Program-made: the position numbers and the translations under genes
Notes under the pieces: generated by a model
The model's database searches: none
The model's input: the letters and a program-made list of their open reading frames with translations, nothing else
What the model was told of the DNA's origin: nothing
Part shown: positions 1-7,044 of the stretch, piece by piece
Position numbering within the stretch: the stretch's first letter is position 1
How the letters are laid out: every line of letters begins with the position of its first letter
Origin: Betaproteobacteria bacterium
GTDB taxonomy: Bacteria > Pseudomonadota > Gammaproteobacteria > Burkholderiales > Burkholderiaceae_C
Direction: 5' to 3'
DNA length: 17,213 bases
NCBI GenBank assembly: GCA_025354965.1
Contig: JANXLW010000330.1
Span: forward strand, 1-17,213

Positions 1-1029
1 GCCGCCGTGGAACTGGATGCAGGCGTTGGCCGCTTCCCAACTGGCTTTGGCGGCCAGGTACTTGGCCATGTTGGCCTGGGCACCGCAGGGCAAACCCGCG
101 TCGAACAGCTCACAGGCTTTGTAGCGCATCAGGTTCGCCGCTTCTACTTCCATGTAGGCATCAGCAATCGGGAACTGCACGCCCTGGTTCTGACCGATGG
201 GGCGACCAAACACCACGCGCTCGTTCACGTATTTCGTGACACGGTCCAGGAACCAGTAGCCGTCGCCAATGCATTCGGCGGCGATCAGCGTGCGCTCGGC
301 GTTCAGGCCATCGAGAATGTATTTGAAGCCTTGGCCTTCCTGGCCAATCAGGTTTTCCTGCGGGATCTCCAGGTTCTCGAAAAACAGTTCATTGGTCTCG
401 TGATTGACCATGTTGGGGATCGGGCGCACCGTCATGCCGGATTTTTCGGCCTGGCGCAGGTCCACCATGAAGATGGACATACCCTCGGACTTCTTCTTCA
501 CGTCTGCCAATGGCGTGGTGCGCGCCAGCAGAATCATCCAGTCGGAATGCTGCACGCGGGAGATCCAGACCTTTTGCCCGTTGACCACATAGCGGTCACC
601 CGTCTTGACGGCAGTGGTCTTGATCTTGGTGGTATCGGTGCCGGTGCTGGGCTCGGTCACGCCCATTGACTGCAAGCGCCACTCGCCGCTGGCAATTCTT
701 GGCAGGTACAAGTCTTTTTGCGCCTTGGAGCCGTGGCGCAACAGCGTGCCCATGTTGTACATCTGGCCGTGGCAGGCACCCGAGTTGCCGCCGCTGCGGT
801 TGATCTCTTCCATGATGACCGAGGCTTCGGCCAGGCCCAGGCCCGAGCCACCGTACTCCGACGGAATCAGCGCTGCCAACCAGCCCGCTTTGGTCAAGGC
901 GTTGACAAAGGCCTCGGGGTAGCCGCGCTGCTCATCAATCTTGCGGTGGTATTCATCGGGGAACTCGGCGCACAGGGCGCGCACGGCGTCGCGGATGTCC
1001 TGGTACTGGTCGGGGGCGGTCTTGATCAT
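1..1029 (-). CDS. Acyl-CoA dehydrogenase, C-terminus cut off by window edge
   Basis: FAD-dependent acyl-CoA dehydrogenase, which would oxidise an acyl-CoA to the 2,3-enoyl-CoA and pass electrons to ETF. The frame is open for 343 codons from ATG at 1029 to the window edge. Visible family blocks are the N-terminal helical domain with a PSEYGG motif (residues 56-61), the FAD-contacting segment around MGVTEPSTGTD (122-132) followed by VNGQKVWIS (149-157), the GFKYILDGLNAERT turn (234-247), GRPIGQNQGVQF (275-286), and FHGG at the cut end (340-343). Members are about 380-390 residues, so roughly 40 are missing, and the region expected to hold the catalytic glutamate cannot be inspected. No clear Shine-Dalgarno precedes the ATG; the gene lies 33 bases after the dehydratase and is probably co-transcribed. 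The pairing suggests catabolism of a short or branched acyl-CoA; the actual substrate cannot be told from sequence. Confidence 0.93.
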   Translation of the reverse strand, partial: MIKTAPDQYQDIRDAVRALCAEFPDEYHRKIDEQRGYPEAFVNALTKAGWLAALIPSEYGGSGLGLAEASVIMEEINRSGGNSGACHGQMYNMGTLLRHGSKAQKDLYLPRIASGEWRLQSMGVTEPSTGTDTTKIKTTAVKTGDRYVVNGQKVWISRVQHSDWMILLARTTPLADVKKKSEGMSIFMVDLRQAEKSGMTVRPIPNMVNHETNELFFENLEIPQENLIGQEGQGFKYILDGLNAERTLIAAECIGDGYWFLDRVTKYVNERVVFGRPIGQNQGVQFPIADAYMEVEAANLMRYKACELFDAGLPCGAQANMAKYLAAKASWEAANACIQFHGG

Positions 1030-1062
1030 GGTTTTTGGTGTGTGGTTATCGATGGTCGTTGC

Positions 1063-2043
1063 TCAGGCAACTTCTATGCTGCCCTGCATGGTCAGCCAGC
1101 CCTCATGGTCTTCGGCCCACAGACGCACGCTCTTGCCATCTTCTGAAGCCTGGCCGTTGAGGCGAAACGGGTGCAGGTCGAAGGTCGGTCGCACAGCCTT
1201 GAAGTTGAAGCTTTTGATAAAGGCCTCAGGGGAATTGCGCCGTACCAGATCGACCAGCAGCGTGGCGATCAGCGGACCGTGGACGATGAGACCGGGGTAG
1301 CCCTCGACCTCGGTCGCATAACGGCGGTCGTAGTGGATGCGGTGACCGTTGAAGGTCAGCGCGGAATAACGAAACAGCAGCACGTCGTCAGGTACCACCT
1401 CACGCTGCCAGGTGGCGCCTTTTTCGGCGGCGATGGGTGGTGGCACCGGATCGCCCGGCTGGGCGAGAGGCGACGGGCCGTCCCTAGCCGCGAGAGCCCC
1501 CTCGGGGGGCAGCGAGGACACACCAGTGCCGAGCGTGGGGGCCTGTGCAGCGCGGTAGACGATATCGTGTTCTTCGGTCAAGGCCAGTCCGTTGGCGTTG
1601 TGGATTTCATGCTTGACCAGCACGAACAGCAAGTCGCCGGTGCGCCCCGCCTTGTGCGTGACGGACTCGATGCGCGAGATGCGCTGCACCGTGTCGCCCA
1701 CCACAAGCGGGTTGTCGGGCAGCCACTGCAAGCGGCCGCCAGCCCACATGCGCCGCGGCAGCGGCACCGGTGGCAAAAAGCCGCCGCGTTTGGCATGTCC
1801 GTCCGGGCCGATCTCGCTCTGACGGTGCTGCGGCAAGAAGTAAAGCCAGTGCCACAGGGGCGGCAAAGCCGTGCCCGGCACCGGCTGCGCGTCGTCCCGG
1901 TCCAATGTGGCCGAGAGCGCACGCAGCGGCGCGGCAGTGATCACGTCGCTCAGGGTTTCGGTCTTGCCGGCCCAGCTTTGCAGGTGGGTCAATGTGGTGG
2001 CGGCTAGCGATCGGGTGCTGTTGCCCGCAGCCAGACTGTTCAT
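1063..2043 (-). CDS. FAS1-like/HTD2-type hot-dog dehydratase (MaoC-related; possible mesaconyl/itaconyl-CoA hydratase-like)
   Basis: A 326-residue double hot-dog protein of the FAS1-like dehydratase (HTD2/MaoC) group. Such enzymes hydrate enoyl-CoAs or dehydrate hydroxyacyl-CoAs; itaconyl-CoA and mesaconyl-C4-CoA hydratases belong to this group. The N-terminal hot-dog runs about residues 25-165 (WHWLYFLP near 64-71, RRMWAGG at 97-103) and the C-terminal one about 210-326, with the conserved block RYSALTFNGHRIHYD (225-239) and the following HGP turn (255-257). The start at 2043 has a good AAGGAG ribosome site about 8 bases upstream. The linker between the domains (about residues 170-203) is a proline/glycine-rich stretch encoded by palindromic GC-rich DNA that looks like an in-frame insertion (separate entry). 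The acyl-CoA dehydrogenase follows in the same direction. Family assignment is firm; substrate is inference. Confidence 0.85.
   Translation of the reverse strand: MNSLAAGNSTRSLAATTLTHLQSWAGKTETLSDVITAAPLRALSATLDRDDAQPVPGTALPPLWHWLYFLPQHRQSEIGPDGHAKRGGFLPPVPLPRRMWAGGRLQWLPDNPLVVGDTVQRISRIESVTHKAGRTGDLLFVLVKHEIHNANGLALTEEHDIVYRAAQAPTLGTGVSSLPPEGALAARDGPSPLAQPGDPVPPPIAAEKGATWQREVVPDDVLLFRYSALTFNGHRIHYDRRYATEVEGYPGLIVHGPLIATLLVDLVRRNSPEAFIKSFNFKAVRPTFDLHPFRLNGQASEDGKSVRLWAEDHEGWLTMQGSIEVA
1435..1536. repeat. Probable in-frame palindromic (REP-like) insertion within the dehydratase gene
   Basis: This segment of the dehydratase gene encodes a low-complexity linker rich in Pro, Gly, Ala and Ser between the two hot-dog domains. 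It contains a perfect 6-bp stem GCCCCC/GGGGGC (1496-1501 with 1505-1510, three-base loop) and, beside it, the near-palindrome GACGG-G-CCGTC (1472-1482) flanked by GGCT (1457-1460) and AGCC (1486-1489). The composition differs from the surrounding coding DNA, and the reading frame stays open across it. From memory, similar CCCCCGAGGGGG-type palindromes recur between genes in Comamonadaceae genomes. That this is one of them, and the exact ends given here, are inference; ends are approximate. Confidence 0.45.
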
Positions 2044-2346
2044 ATTGATGTCTCCTTAAGGTTGCCAATCTTCGTCGCACCTGTCTCTCAACGCAATCAC
2101 TGATTTCAGAACCAGCGCTTCCGATTTTTCCGACGCTCGCCATTGTCTCTTTGGAGTTGCATCAGGCAAATGCAGGGTGTCACTCCTGCGGCGTCAACGG
2201 ATGGCGCCCAAGCTAAACGTTGCATAGCTGCCAGTCTGGAGAATTTGCGCCAACCAACCGCCGCCACCGGCGACCCCGAATCAAGGCTTGAGATTCTGCC
2301 GGGAACAACTACCATTAACTTGCTTGAACTCAATTTTGGGGGTTGT
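2044..2346. other. Intergenic region between divergent dehydratase and lipoprotein genes
   Basis: About 300 bases between two divergent genes. The plus frame of the lipoprotein gene is open from a TTG at 2143, but the predicted product upstream of 2347 shows no family character and the lipoprotein signal starts at 2347, so I treat this stretch as non-coding. It holds the AAGGAG ribosome site of the minus-strand dehydratase (about 2052-2057), an 11-bp palindrome TCAAGGCTTGA (2281-2291), and a possible promoter for the plus-strand gene (separate entry). I see no RNA gene and no convincing minus-strand promoter. Confidence 0.5.
2288..2315 (+). promoter_or_regulatory. Possible sigma70-type promoter of the transglutaminase-TPR lipoprotein gene
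   Basis: A TTGAGA hexamer (2288-2293, five of six to TTGACA) is followed after 16 bases by TACCAT (2310-2315, four of six to TATAAT). Transcription would begin near 2322, just before the proposed GTG start at 2347, which fits that start choice. The -35 box overlaps the palindrome at 2281-2291, so a regulator could bind there. The match is modest. Confidence 0.3.
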
Positions 2347-3534
2347 GTGTTTGGCAAAGTACTTTGGATTGTGGCGTGTTGGGCGAGCCTTGCTGGCTGC
2401 GCAGCCGTGCCCAGCGCGCCAGCGCCGACACAGCTGCCTTGGCATGACGATTTCTTTGCCTACGACGCGGCGCTGGTTAGCGTGCAGAAAGAAGACCTTT
2501 TTCGGCTCGACCCGGTGCTCGTACAAAAGCTGCGGGACCCGGCACTGAAGCTATTGAGCACGCCCAAGCGCCTGGATCATCTGGTGAGACTTATCTACGG
2601 CAGTGAAATGAAGCCCTTCCCGTACACCGCAGGTCACTCAACCGTCGCCGCCGAAACTTGGCAACAAAAGCGCGGTGACTGTCTTTCTCTCACGGTGCTG
2701 GCTTTTTCCATGGCACGCGAAATGAACATGGTTTCGCAAATGCAGGAGGTGCGCGTACCGGTGTGGTTCGACCGCCACGACAGCGTCGATTTCTTCAGTG
2801 AGCATGTCAATGTTCTGTTCCGAAGGAGTGGCCCGTTGAACTGGACTGACGGTCGACTGCAGTCCGATGACATGATTGTCGATTTCGAGCCCCAGATTGG
2901 ATCAAACCGTGAGGGTCAGCCACTGTCGGATAACGCCATTCTTTCACGCTACTACAACAACATCGGCGCGGAGCACCTCGTCAACGCTCGACAAACACTG
3001 GCTTACGCGTACTTCAAGGCGGCCATTCTGGCCGAGCCCCGATACCCGTCGAGCTACAACAACCTGGCACTGCTTTATCGGAGCGCCGGGCTGCTGGCTG
3101 AAACCGAGCAATTGTTGCGTCATGCCGTCGTTTTGAGCCGCGAGGCCACCGTTCCGCTATCGTCACTTCATCAACTGTTGCGGGAACAAGGCCGCAACAC
3201 GGAGGCTGCGCACTATGCCCGCTTACTGCAATCCAGGCGCGAACAAGACCCCTACTACTGGATTGGCTTGGGTCTGCAAGAGCTGCGAAGCGGCAATATC
3301 CGTCAGTCCATCGATGCGCTCGAAGAGGCACAACGCATGACCCATGGTTTTGCCGAGGTGCATCATTACCTGGCACTGGCCTATTGGCGTGCCGGCGAAC
3401 AAGCGCACGCGGATGAGCAACTTACGTTGCTGGCGTCGCTTAACCGTGACGGCGCCGATGTGGCGTCCTTGCGCAAAAAGTTCAATGCGTCGACCCGAGC
3501 ACCGATACCTTCAAAGCCGGCGTCCGAGTTCTAA
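2347..3534 (+). CDS. Lipoprotein with transglutaminase-like domain and C-terminal TPR repeats
   Basis: From GTG at 2347 the product is 395 residues. It begins with a short lipoprotein signal ending in the lipobox LAGC (Cys18), so it should be an outer-membrane or periplasmic lipoprotein. Residues about 40-190 resemble a transglutaminase/cysteine-peptidase-like fold: Cys112 in RGDCLS, His153 in SEHVNV and Asp179 in IVDFEP have the order and spacing of a Cys-His-Asp triad. From about 204 to 385 there are roughly four TPR-like helical repeats (for example YSSYNNLALLYRSAG-type helices), implying a protein-binding role. The frame is open upstream to a TTG at 2143, but those codons show no family features; GTG 2347 follows a GGGGG tract and gives the cleanest signal peptide, though TTG at 2320 is possible. 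Substrate and partner are unknown; a role in envelope or peptide processing is inference. Confidence 0.75.
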   Translation: MFGKVLWIVACWASLAGCAAVPSAPAPTQLPWHDDFFAYDAALVSVQKEDLFRLDPVLVQKLRDPALKLLSTPKRLDHLVRLIYGSEMKPFPYTAGHSTVAAETWQQKRGDCLSLTVLAFSMAREMNMVSQMQEVRVPVWFDRHDSVDFFSEHVNVLFRRSGPLNWTDGRLQSDDMIVDFEPQIGSNREGQPLSDNAILSRYYNNIGAEHLVNARQTLAYAYFKAAILAEPRYPSSYNNLALLYRSAGLLAETEQLLRHAVVLSREATVPLSSLHQLLREQGRNTEAAHYARLLQSRREQDPYYWIGLGLQELRSGNIRQSIDALEEAQRMTHGFAEVHHYLALAYWRAGEQAHADEQLTLLASLNRDGADVASLRKKFNASTRAPIPSKPASEF

Positions 3535-3576
3535 GGAACACGTTCTCGCCGATGGTTCGTCTGCTTCACAACAACT

Positions 3577-3614
3577 GTCAGGCGCCCGCCGAAGCCTGAC
3601 CGGTCGGCATTTTC
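3577..3614 (+). terminator. Inverted repeat after the TPR lipoprotein gene, possible terminator
   Basis: A perfect 7-bp inverted repeat, GTCAGGC (3577-3583) and GCCTGAC (3594-3600), with a 10-base loop, lies 43 bases after the stop codon. The only T run (ATTTTCC, ending near 3615) starts about nine bases after the stem rather than directly behind it, so as a Rho-independent terminator it is imperfect. It also sits just upstream of the cytochrome promoter, so an operator role cannot be excluded. Confidence 0.4.
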
Positions 3615-3628
3615 CATGAGGTGACCGC

Positions 3629-3634
3629 TATAAT
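3629..3634 (+). promoter_or_regulatory. Consensus -10 box TATAAT upstream of the cytochrome gene
   Basis: A perfect TATAAT lies 40 bases before the ATG of the cytochrome gene in otherwise GC-rich DNA. The -35 position (about 3606-3611, GGCATT) is poor, so the promoter may need an activator. Transcription would begin near 3641, leaving a leader of about 30 bases. Confidence 0.4.
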
Positions 3635-3673
3635 CGCGGCCTGCTTTCAATGCCCTGATCACCTGGTAACCCC

Positions 3674-4225
3674 ATGAGCGACAACAACCACGCCCCCGAG
3701 CTTGACAACGACCACACCGGCCCGGTCAAAAATCCCAAACAGTTGCTGCTGACCGTGTTCTTCTCGTTCGTGCTTCCCATCTTTATCATTATCGGAATGG
3801 TGTACTACGTGACATCGGCAAATATGCCCGCCGCTGGCGCAATGAACGTCGAACAAGCGGTGGCCGCCCGCATCCAGAAGATTGGGACTATTGCGATTCG
3901 TGACGCGAATCGACAACTCAAGACCGGCGAACAAGTCTTCAAAGTTCAGTGCACCAACTGCCATACCGCCGGACTGGTCGGTGCCCCCAAGTTTGGTGAC
4001 GCGGTGGCTTGGGCGCCCCGCATCAAAACTGGTTATGAGGCACTGCTGAACTCTGCCGTCAAAGGCAAGAACGCCATGAGTCCGCAAGGTGGCGGTGATT
4101 TTGAAACGCTGGAAATTGGCCGCGCCGTGGTTTATATGGCGAACGCGGCCGGGGCCAAGTTTGAGGAGCCAAAGCCCCTCGCTGCCCCCGCAGCGCCGGC
4201 AGAAGCAGCCTCTGCGGCCAAATAA
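3674..4225 (+). CDS. Membrane-anchored cytochrome c5-type protein (c-type cytochrome)
   Basis: A 183-residue c-type cytochrome for electron transfer on the periplasmic face of the inner membrane. A polar N-terminus is followed by one uncleaved transmembrane helix (about residues 23-46). The haem site is CTNCH (Cys93, Cys96, His97), and the likely distal ligand is Met135 in NAMSPQGG; the GAPKFGD, W113 and GGG patterns are those of the cytochrome c5/class I family. The tail (about 165-183) is Ala/Pro/Glu-rich and probably disordered. The start at 3674 fits the membrane anchor, although its ribosome site is weak. The gene stands alone between the TPR lipoprotein gene and a convergent minus-strand unit. 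Such c5-like proteins in Burkholderiales are commonly assumed to shuttle electrons to terminal oxidases; the specific partners here are not shown by the sequence. Confidence 0.92.
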   Translation: MSDNNHAPELDNDHTGPVKNPKQLLLTVFFSFVLPIFIIIGMVYYVTSANMPAAGAMNVEQAVAARIQKIGTIAIRDANRQLKTGEQVFKVQCTNCHTAGLVGAPKFGDAVAWAPRIKTGYEALLNSAVKGKNAMSPQGGGDFETLEIGRAVVYMANAAGAKFEEPKPLAAPAAPAEAASAAK

Positions 4226-4259
4226 AAGTCAAGACTGCCAGAGCCCAGCCGCAAGTCGG

Positions 4260-4805
4260 TCAAGAACCGTTTTTCAATAACGCTTGCGGACTCATGACAT
4301 AACTGAAGCGCCGCGGTAAGTCGGCGCAAAGTATCTCCTGAGGAACCCAAAAACCCTGCTCCACGGCATTCGCCGCATGGCTCATGTCCATGCTGTGAAC
4401 CAGACCGAAACCAGTATCCGCTTGCAGATACAAGCGTCCGCACTCATCCAGCAGACAGCACTCAACGCGAGCCGCTTTTCCGCCATGGTCCTGCACCGAC
4501 AAATCATCGTTGACACGCCAGATCAGCGGCGTAACCTCCAGTTCCACATAGACGCGCTGCGGGCCGTTCTGAAAATACCACTGGCCCAGCCCATCGGACT
4601 GGTAGTTGCGCTGTATGAATTCAATCAATTTCTCATGCTTTAGCAGCGAACCTTTGCTGTGCGGGGTGCCGCCAGAAAACGGCCCCTGCGCCTGAACGCG
4701 GTCGTCGCGCATATACCAGTTGCCACGCGCATCCAGGCCCAGCCAGCCGTAGCAATTGGGCACGCCGGGCCATTTGGCCATCGCCTGCTTGACGATATCA
4801 TCCAT
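4260..4805 (-). CDS. Conserved protein of unknown function (Burkholderiales DUF2946/DUF2944-like)
   Basis: A soluble protein of about 181 residues with no signal peptide or membrane segment. The best-conserved-looking part is the centre, with NYQSDGLGQWYFQNGPQRVY followed by a beta-rich stretch. I recall similar small proteins downstream of YheT-type hydrolases in Burkholderiales, carrying a DUF number near 2944-2946, but I am not sure which. I chose the ATG at 4805 because it overlaps the hydrolase stop as ATGGATGA, an arrangement typical of translational coupling, and because the family seems to begin MDDI. ATGs at 4814 and 4847 are possible. There is no good ribosome site at any of them. 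Residues about 36-51 (Gly/Ser-rich) may be a loop insertion. No function can be assigned. Confidence 0.7.
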   Translation of the reverse strand: MDDIVKQAMAKWPGVPNCYGWLGLDARGNWYMRDDRVQAQGPFSGGTPHSKGSLLKHEKLIEFIQRNYQSDGLGQWYFQNGPQRVYVELEVTPLIWRVNDDLSVQDHGGKAARVECCLLDECGRLYLQADTGFGLVHSMDMSHAANAVEQGFWVPQEILCADLPRRFSYVMSPQALLKNGS

Positions 4806-5796
4806 TGCATTCATCCATCGCTGCGGCTTTGTGAATTTGAGAAACAAGCCAGTCGCCCACGGCCATCGGCATGGCGCTCAGGTCGCTTGGCGGGCGTCCG
4901 TTGGTAAAGCCGACGTGCCCACCGTGCGCAGGCTGCCACAGGGTCACCCAATCGCCCACCTCGTGCTGGCGCGGCAAGCTGTTATAGGGAACAAAGGGGT
5001 CGTTGCGAGCGTTCAGCAGCAGCGCTGGAATACGGATTTGAAGCAAATGAGGTTTCGCTGACGCGCGCAACCAATAGTCCTCAGTGTTTTTAAAACCATG
5101 CAGGGGTGCCGTAAAAACATTATCAAACTCGTACAGATCGCGTGCCAAACGCAAGGCTTGCGCCTTGAACAGACCTGGGTGTTGTGCCAGTTTTTGCAGC
5201 GCTTTGGGTTTCATGCTGTGCAAGAACCTGCGGGTATAAATCAGGCGGTTAAAGCCGCGCCCGATGGCGCGGCCACTGGCGGCCAGGTCAATCGGCGAAG
5301 ACACACTGGCGATAGCGACCAGCATGCGGCCCGCCTGCTGACCCATTTCTTCGGCCCAGCGCAATAGCGCGTTGCCACCGAGGGAAATGCCGACCGCCAG
5401 CATCGGTCCGCGATGCTGGCGGCGCAGGCGCGCCAAAATCCAGTCAATCTCTTCATAGTCCCCCGAATGGTAAGCGCGCGGTCCCAGGTTCAACTCGCCA
5501 CTGCAACCGCGGAAATGCGGCACGACAAAATCAAAACCGCGCTGTCGGGCAAAGGCGGCAAAGGCAAGCGCATAGTGACTTGCAGACGAACCTTCGAGCC
5601 CATGAAAAAGCACCAGCAAGGTGTGGCCGGGAGGCGTTTGAAGCCAGTCGGCGTCGATGAAGTCACCATCTGGAGTAGTCCAGCGTTCTCGCCGGTACGA
5701 CATTGGCTCACCGGCAGGTACCGGGCGCGCACACAGAGCCGGCCAGATGGTTTGCAGATTGCCACCGGGCAACCAGGCGGGGGCCGAGTAGTTCAC
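4798..5796 (-). CDS. yheT: YheT-type alpha/beta hydrolase
   Basis: A 332-residue cytoplasmic alpha/beta hydrolase of the YheT/COG0429 (ABHD1/3-like) family. The family N-terminal signature GGNLQTIWPAL is at 11-21; an oxyanion-type HGLEGS follows the first strand (65-70); the nucleophile is Ser138 in GISLGG; the acid is Asp266 in NARNDPFVPY; and the base is His294 in HGGHVGF. Family relatives act on esters or lipids, but the physiological substrate in bacteria is not established. The start is a GTG at 5796 with only a weak A-rich ribosome site; no ATG fits better in frame. It lies 40 bases after the SnoaL-like gene and its stop overlaps the start of the next gene, so the three form a likely operon. 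Confidence 0.9.
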   Translation of the reverse strand: MNYSAPAWLPGGNLQTIWPALCARPVPAGEPMSYRRERWTTPDGDFIDADWLQTPPGHTLLVLFHGLEGSSASHYALAFAAFARQRGFDFVVPHFRGCSGELNLGPRAYHSGDYEEIDWILARLRRQHRGPMLAVGISLGGNALLRWAEEMGQQAGRMLVAIASVSSPIDLAASGRAIGRGFNRLIYTRRFLHSMKPKALQKLAQHPGLFKAQALRLARDLYEFDNVFTAPLHGFKNTEDYWLRASAKPHLLQIRIPALLLNARNDPFVPYNSLPRQHEVGDWVTLWQPAHGGHVGFTNGRPPSDLSAMPMAVGDWLVSQIHKAAAMDECNG

Positions 5797-5836
5797 GGGG
5801 TGTTACTTTTCTGCATCTGCAGCGGCAAATCCGTCT

Positions 5837-6286
5837 TCAATGCAACACATGAGGTTCAGCAATCAGTTCCCGTGTCTCCTGCTCCGAGCCCGGACTCGCA
5901 TGATGGGCCACCATGCGCCAGCCCTGCACAGTCTTGTGATACACGTTGGTGGCAATGACATACGCCTCGCGCGGGCCTTCCTCGGTCAGGACCTCAATGC
6001 GCTCACGCACGTTGTGCATGCTGCTGGCCAGCGAATCGATCTTGCGCACTCCCTCCGGCCAGGCCCGGATACTGCCATTGGAAAACATCGCCTCGAAGGC
6101 AGAGCGGATAGCCACCAACCCGATCAACCGCGGCCCGCCCGGATGCACGCACACCACGTCATCTTCGTCAGCCCAGCAGGCCATGAGTTTCTCGATGTCG
6201 GCAGTCTGCAATGCCTCATAAAAGGCCGTTTCGATGTCATCGGCCAATCCGCCGACCGTGGCAACCTGATTGCTTGCTTTGGACAT
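5837..6286 (-). CDS. SnoaL/NTF2-like (DUF4440-type) protein
   Basis: A 149-residue protein with the cone-shaped NTF2/SnoaL-like fold: helices at the N-terminus (AFYEALQTADIEKLMACWA), then WADEDDVVCVHPGG and a C-terminal strand pair ending NVYHKTVQGWRMVAHHASP. The segment VHPGGPRLIG and the closing HHASP are typical of the DUF4440/SnoaL-like group found widely in proteobacteria. These proteins may bind or isomerise small molecules, but no substrate can be named. The start at 6286 is chosen over an upstream ATG (6334) because TTGGAGAACC places a strong ribosome site directly before it. It is the first gene of a three-gene minus-strand unit with yheT, and is divergent from lemA across a 141-base region that carries an inverted repeat. 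Confidence 0.82.
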   Translation of the reverse strand: MSKASNQVATVGGLADDIETAFYEALQTADIEKLMACWADEDDVVCVHPGGPRLIGLVAIRSAFEAMFSNGSIRAWPEGVRKIDSLASSMHNVRERIEVLTEEGPREAYVIATNVYHKTVQGWRMVAHHASPGSEQETRELIAEPHVLH

Positions 6287-6316
6287 GGTTCTCCAAGTTG
6301 GGTGTGAAGATCGATT

Positions 6317-6334
6317 TTGCCGCCATTCCGGCAA
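6317..6334. repeat. Inverted repeat TTGCCG-N6-CGGCAA between divergent genes, possible operator
   Basis: A perfect 6-bp inverted repeat, TTGCCG (6317-6322) and CGGCAA (6329-6334) with spacer CCATTC, sits 31 bases upstream of the SnoaL-like start and 93 bases upstream of lemA. Its symmetry and location in a divergent intergenic region suggest a dimeric regulator site; a hairpin in the SnoaL leader is the alternative. A weak TATGCT (6392-6397) could be a lemA -10 box, without a convincing -35. Chance occurrence of such a short repeat is possible. Confidence 0.35.
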
Positions 6335-6427
6335 TTAGTCTTGCACATGGACAGCTTTGCTGAAGGCAGCTCAACATTTGGCAACCTGGTTTATGCTACC
6401 GTTGTGTTGCACATGTTGGAGGTTTTT

Positions 6428-7015
6428 ATGACACGCTGGTTTCTGATTCTGATAATCGCGTTCGGATTGAGCGGATGCGGCTATAACGATTTTCAGCGCC
6501 TGGACGAACAAACCAAGTCAGCCTGGAGTGAAGTGCTGAACCAGTACCAGCGTCGCGCTGACCTGGTGCCCAATATTGTGGCCACCGTGAAAGGCGAGGC
6601 GGCGTTCGAACAGGAAACGCTGACCAAGGTGATTGAGGCGCGCGCCAAAGCCACTTCGATCCAGGTGACGCCGGAGACCCTGAACAATCCGGAAGCGTTC
6701 AAGAAATTTCAGGCGGCGCAAGGAGAACTTGGATCGGCATTGAGTCGCTTGATGGTGGTGTCTGAACAATACCCCAGCCTGAAGGCAAATGAAGGTTTTC
6801 GGGATCTGCGGGTGCAGCTTGAAGGTACCGAGAACCGTGTCGCGGTGGCCCGCAACCGCTACATCCAGTCGGTGCAGGCCTACAACGTATTGGCACGCAG
6901 TTTCCCCAGCAACCTGACCGCGATGGTGTTCAGCTACCAGCCCAAGCCCAGCTTCGCGGTGCAAAACGAAGCCGTCATTGCAACCCCGCCAGTGGTTGAT
7001 TTCACCAAGAAATAG
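6428..7015 (+). CDS. lemA: LemA family lipoprotein
   Basis: A 195-residue LemA protein. The start at 6428 has an ideal ribosome site (GGAGG at 6418-6422), whereas the frame is also open upstream to 6317. It begins with a lipoprotein signal whose lipobox LSGC places the acylated cysteine at residue 17. The rest is the helical LemA domain: FQRLDEQTKSAWSEVLNQYQ, then the family hallmark RRADLVPNIVATVKG (about 42-56), and the late ENRVAVARNRY and YNVLARSFP motifs. LemA proteins are envelope proteins of uncertain role. It is followed after 29 bases by two TPM-domain genes, a conserved arrangement, so it is probably the first gene of a lemA-TPM-TPM operon. With Gly16 then Gly18 after the cysteine there is no Asp at +2, so an outer-membrane location is likely (inference). 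Confidence 0.93.
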   Translation: MTRWFLILIIAFGLSGCGYNDFQRLDEQTKSAWSEVLNQYQRRADLVPNIVATVKGEAAFEQETLTKVIEARAKATSIQVTPETLNNPEAFKKFQAAQGELGSALSRLMVVSEQYPSLKANEGFRDLRVQLEGTENRVAVARNRYIQSVQAYNVLARSFPSNLTAMVFSYQPKPSFAVQNEAVIATPPVVDFTKK

Positions 7016-7044
7016 CGCTCTTGTCTTCAAGTTCAACGACAGTC

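Noticed and set aside
7..669. A 220-codon plus-strand frame opposite the acyl-CoA dehydrogenase gene
   Set aside because: It is the mirror of an intact acyl-CoA dehydrogenase frame and carries no domain signature.
1171..2007. A 278-codon plus-strand frame opposite the dehydratase gene
   Set aside because: Composition is Arg/Gln/His-rich with no recognisable motif; the minus-strand product is a clear double hot-dog protein with a good ribosome site.
2143..2346. N-terminal extension of the TPR lipoprotein gene from a TTG at 2143
   Set aside because: It would bury the lipoprotein signal 68 residues inside the protein, and the added residues show no domain. GTG 2347 gives a normal lipobox position.
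4226..4259. GACT...AGTC pairing between the convergent cytochrome and unknown-protein genes, as a terminator
   Set aside because: Only four base pairs over a 17-base loop with no T tract; too weak to call.
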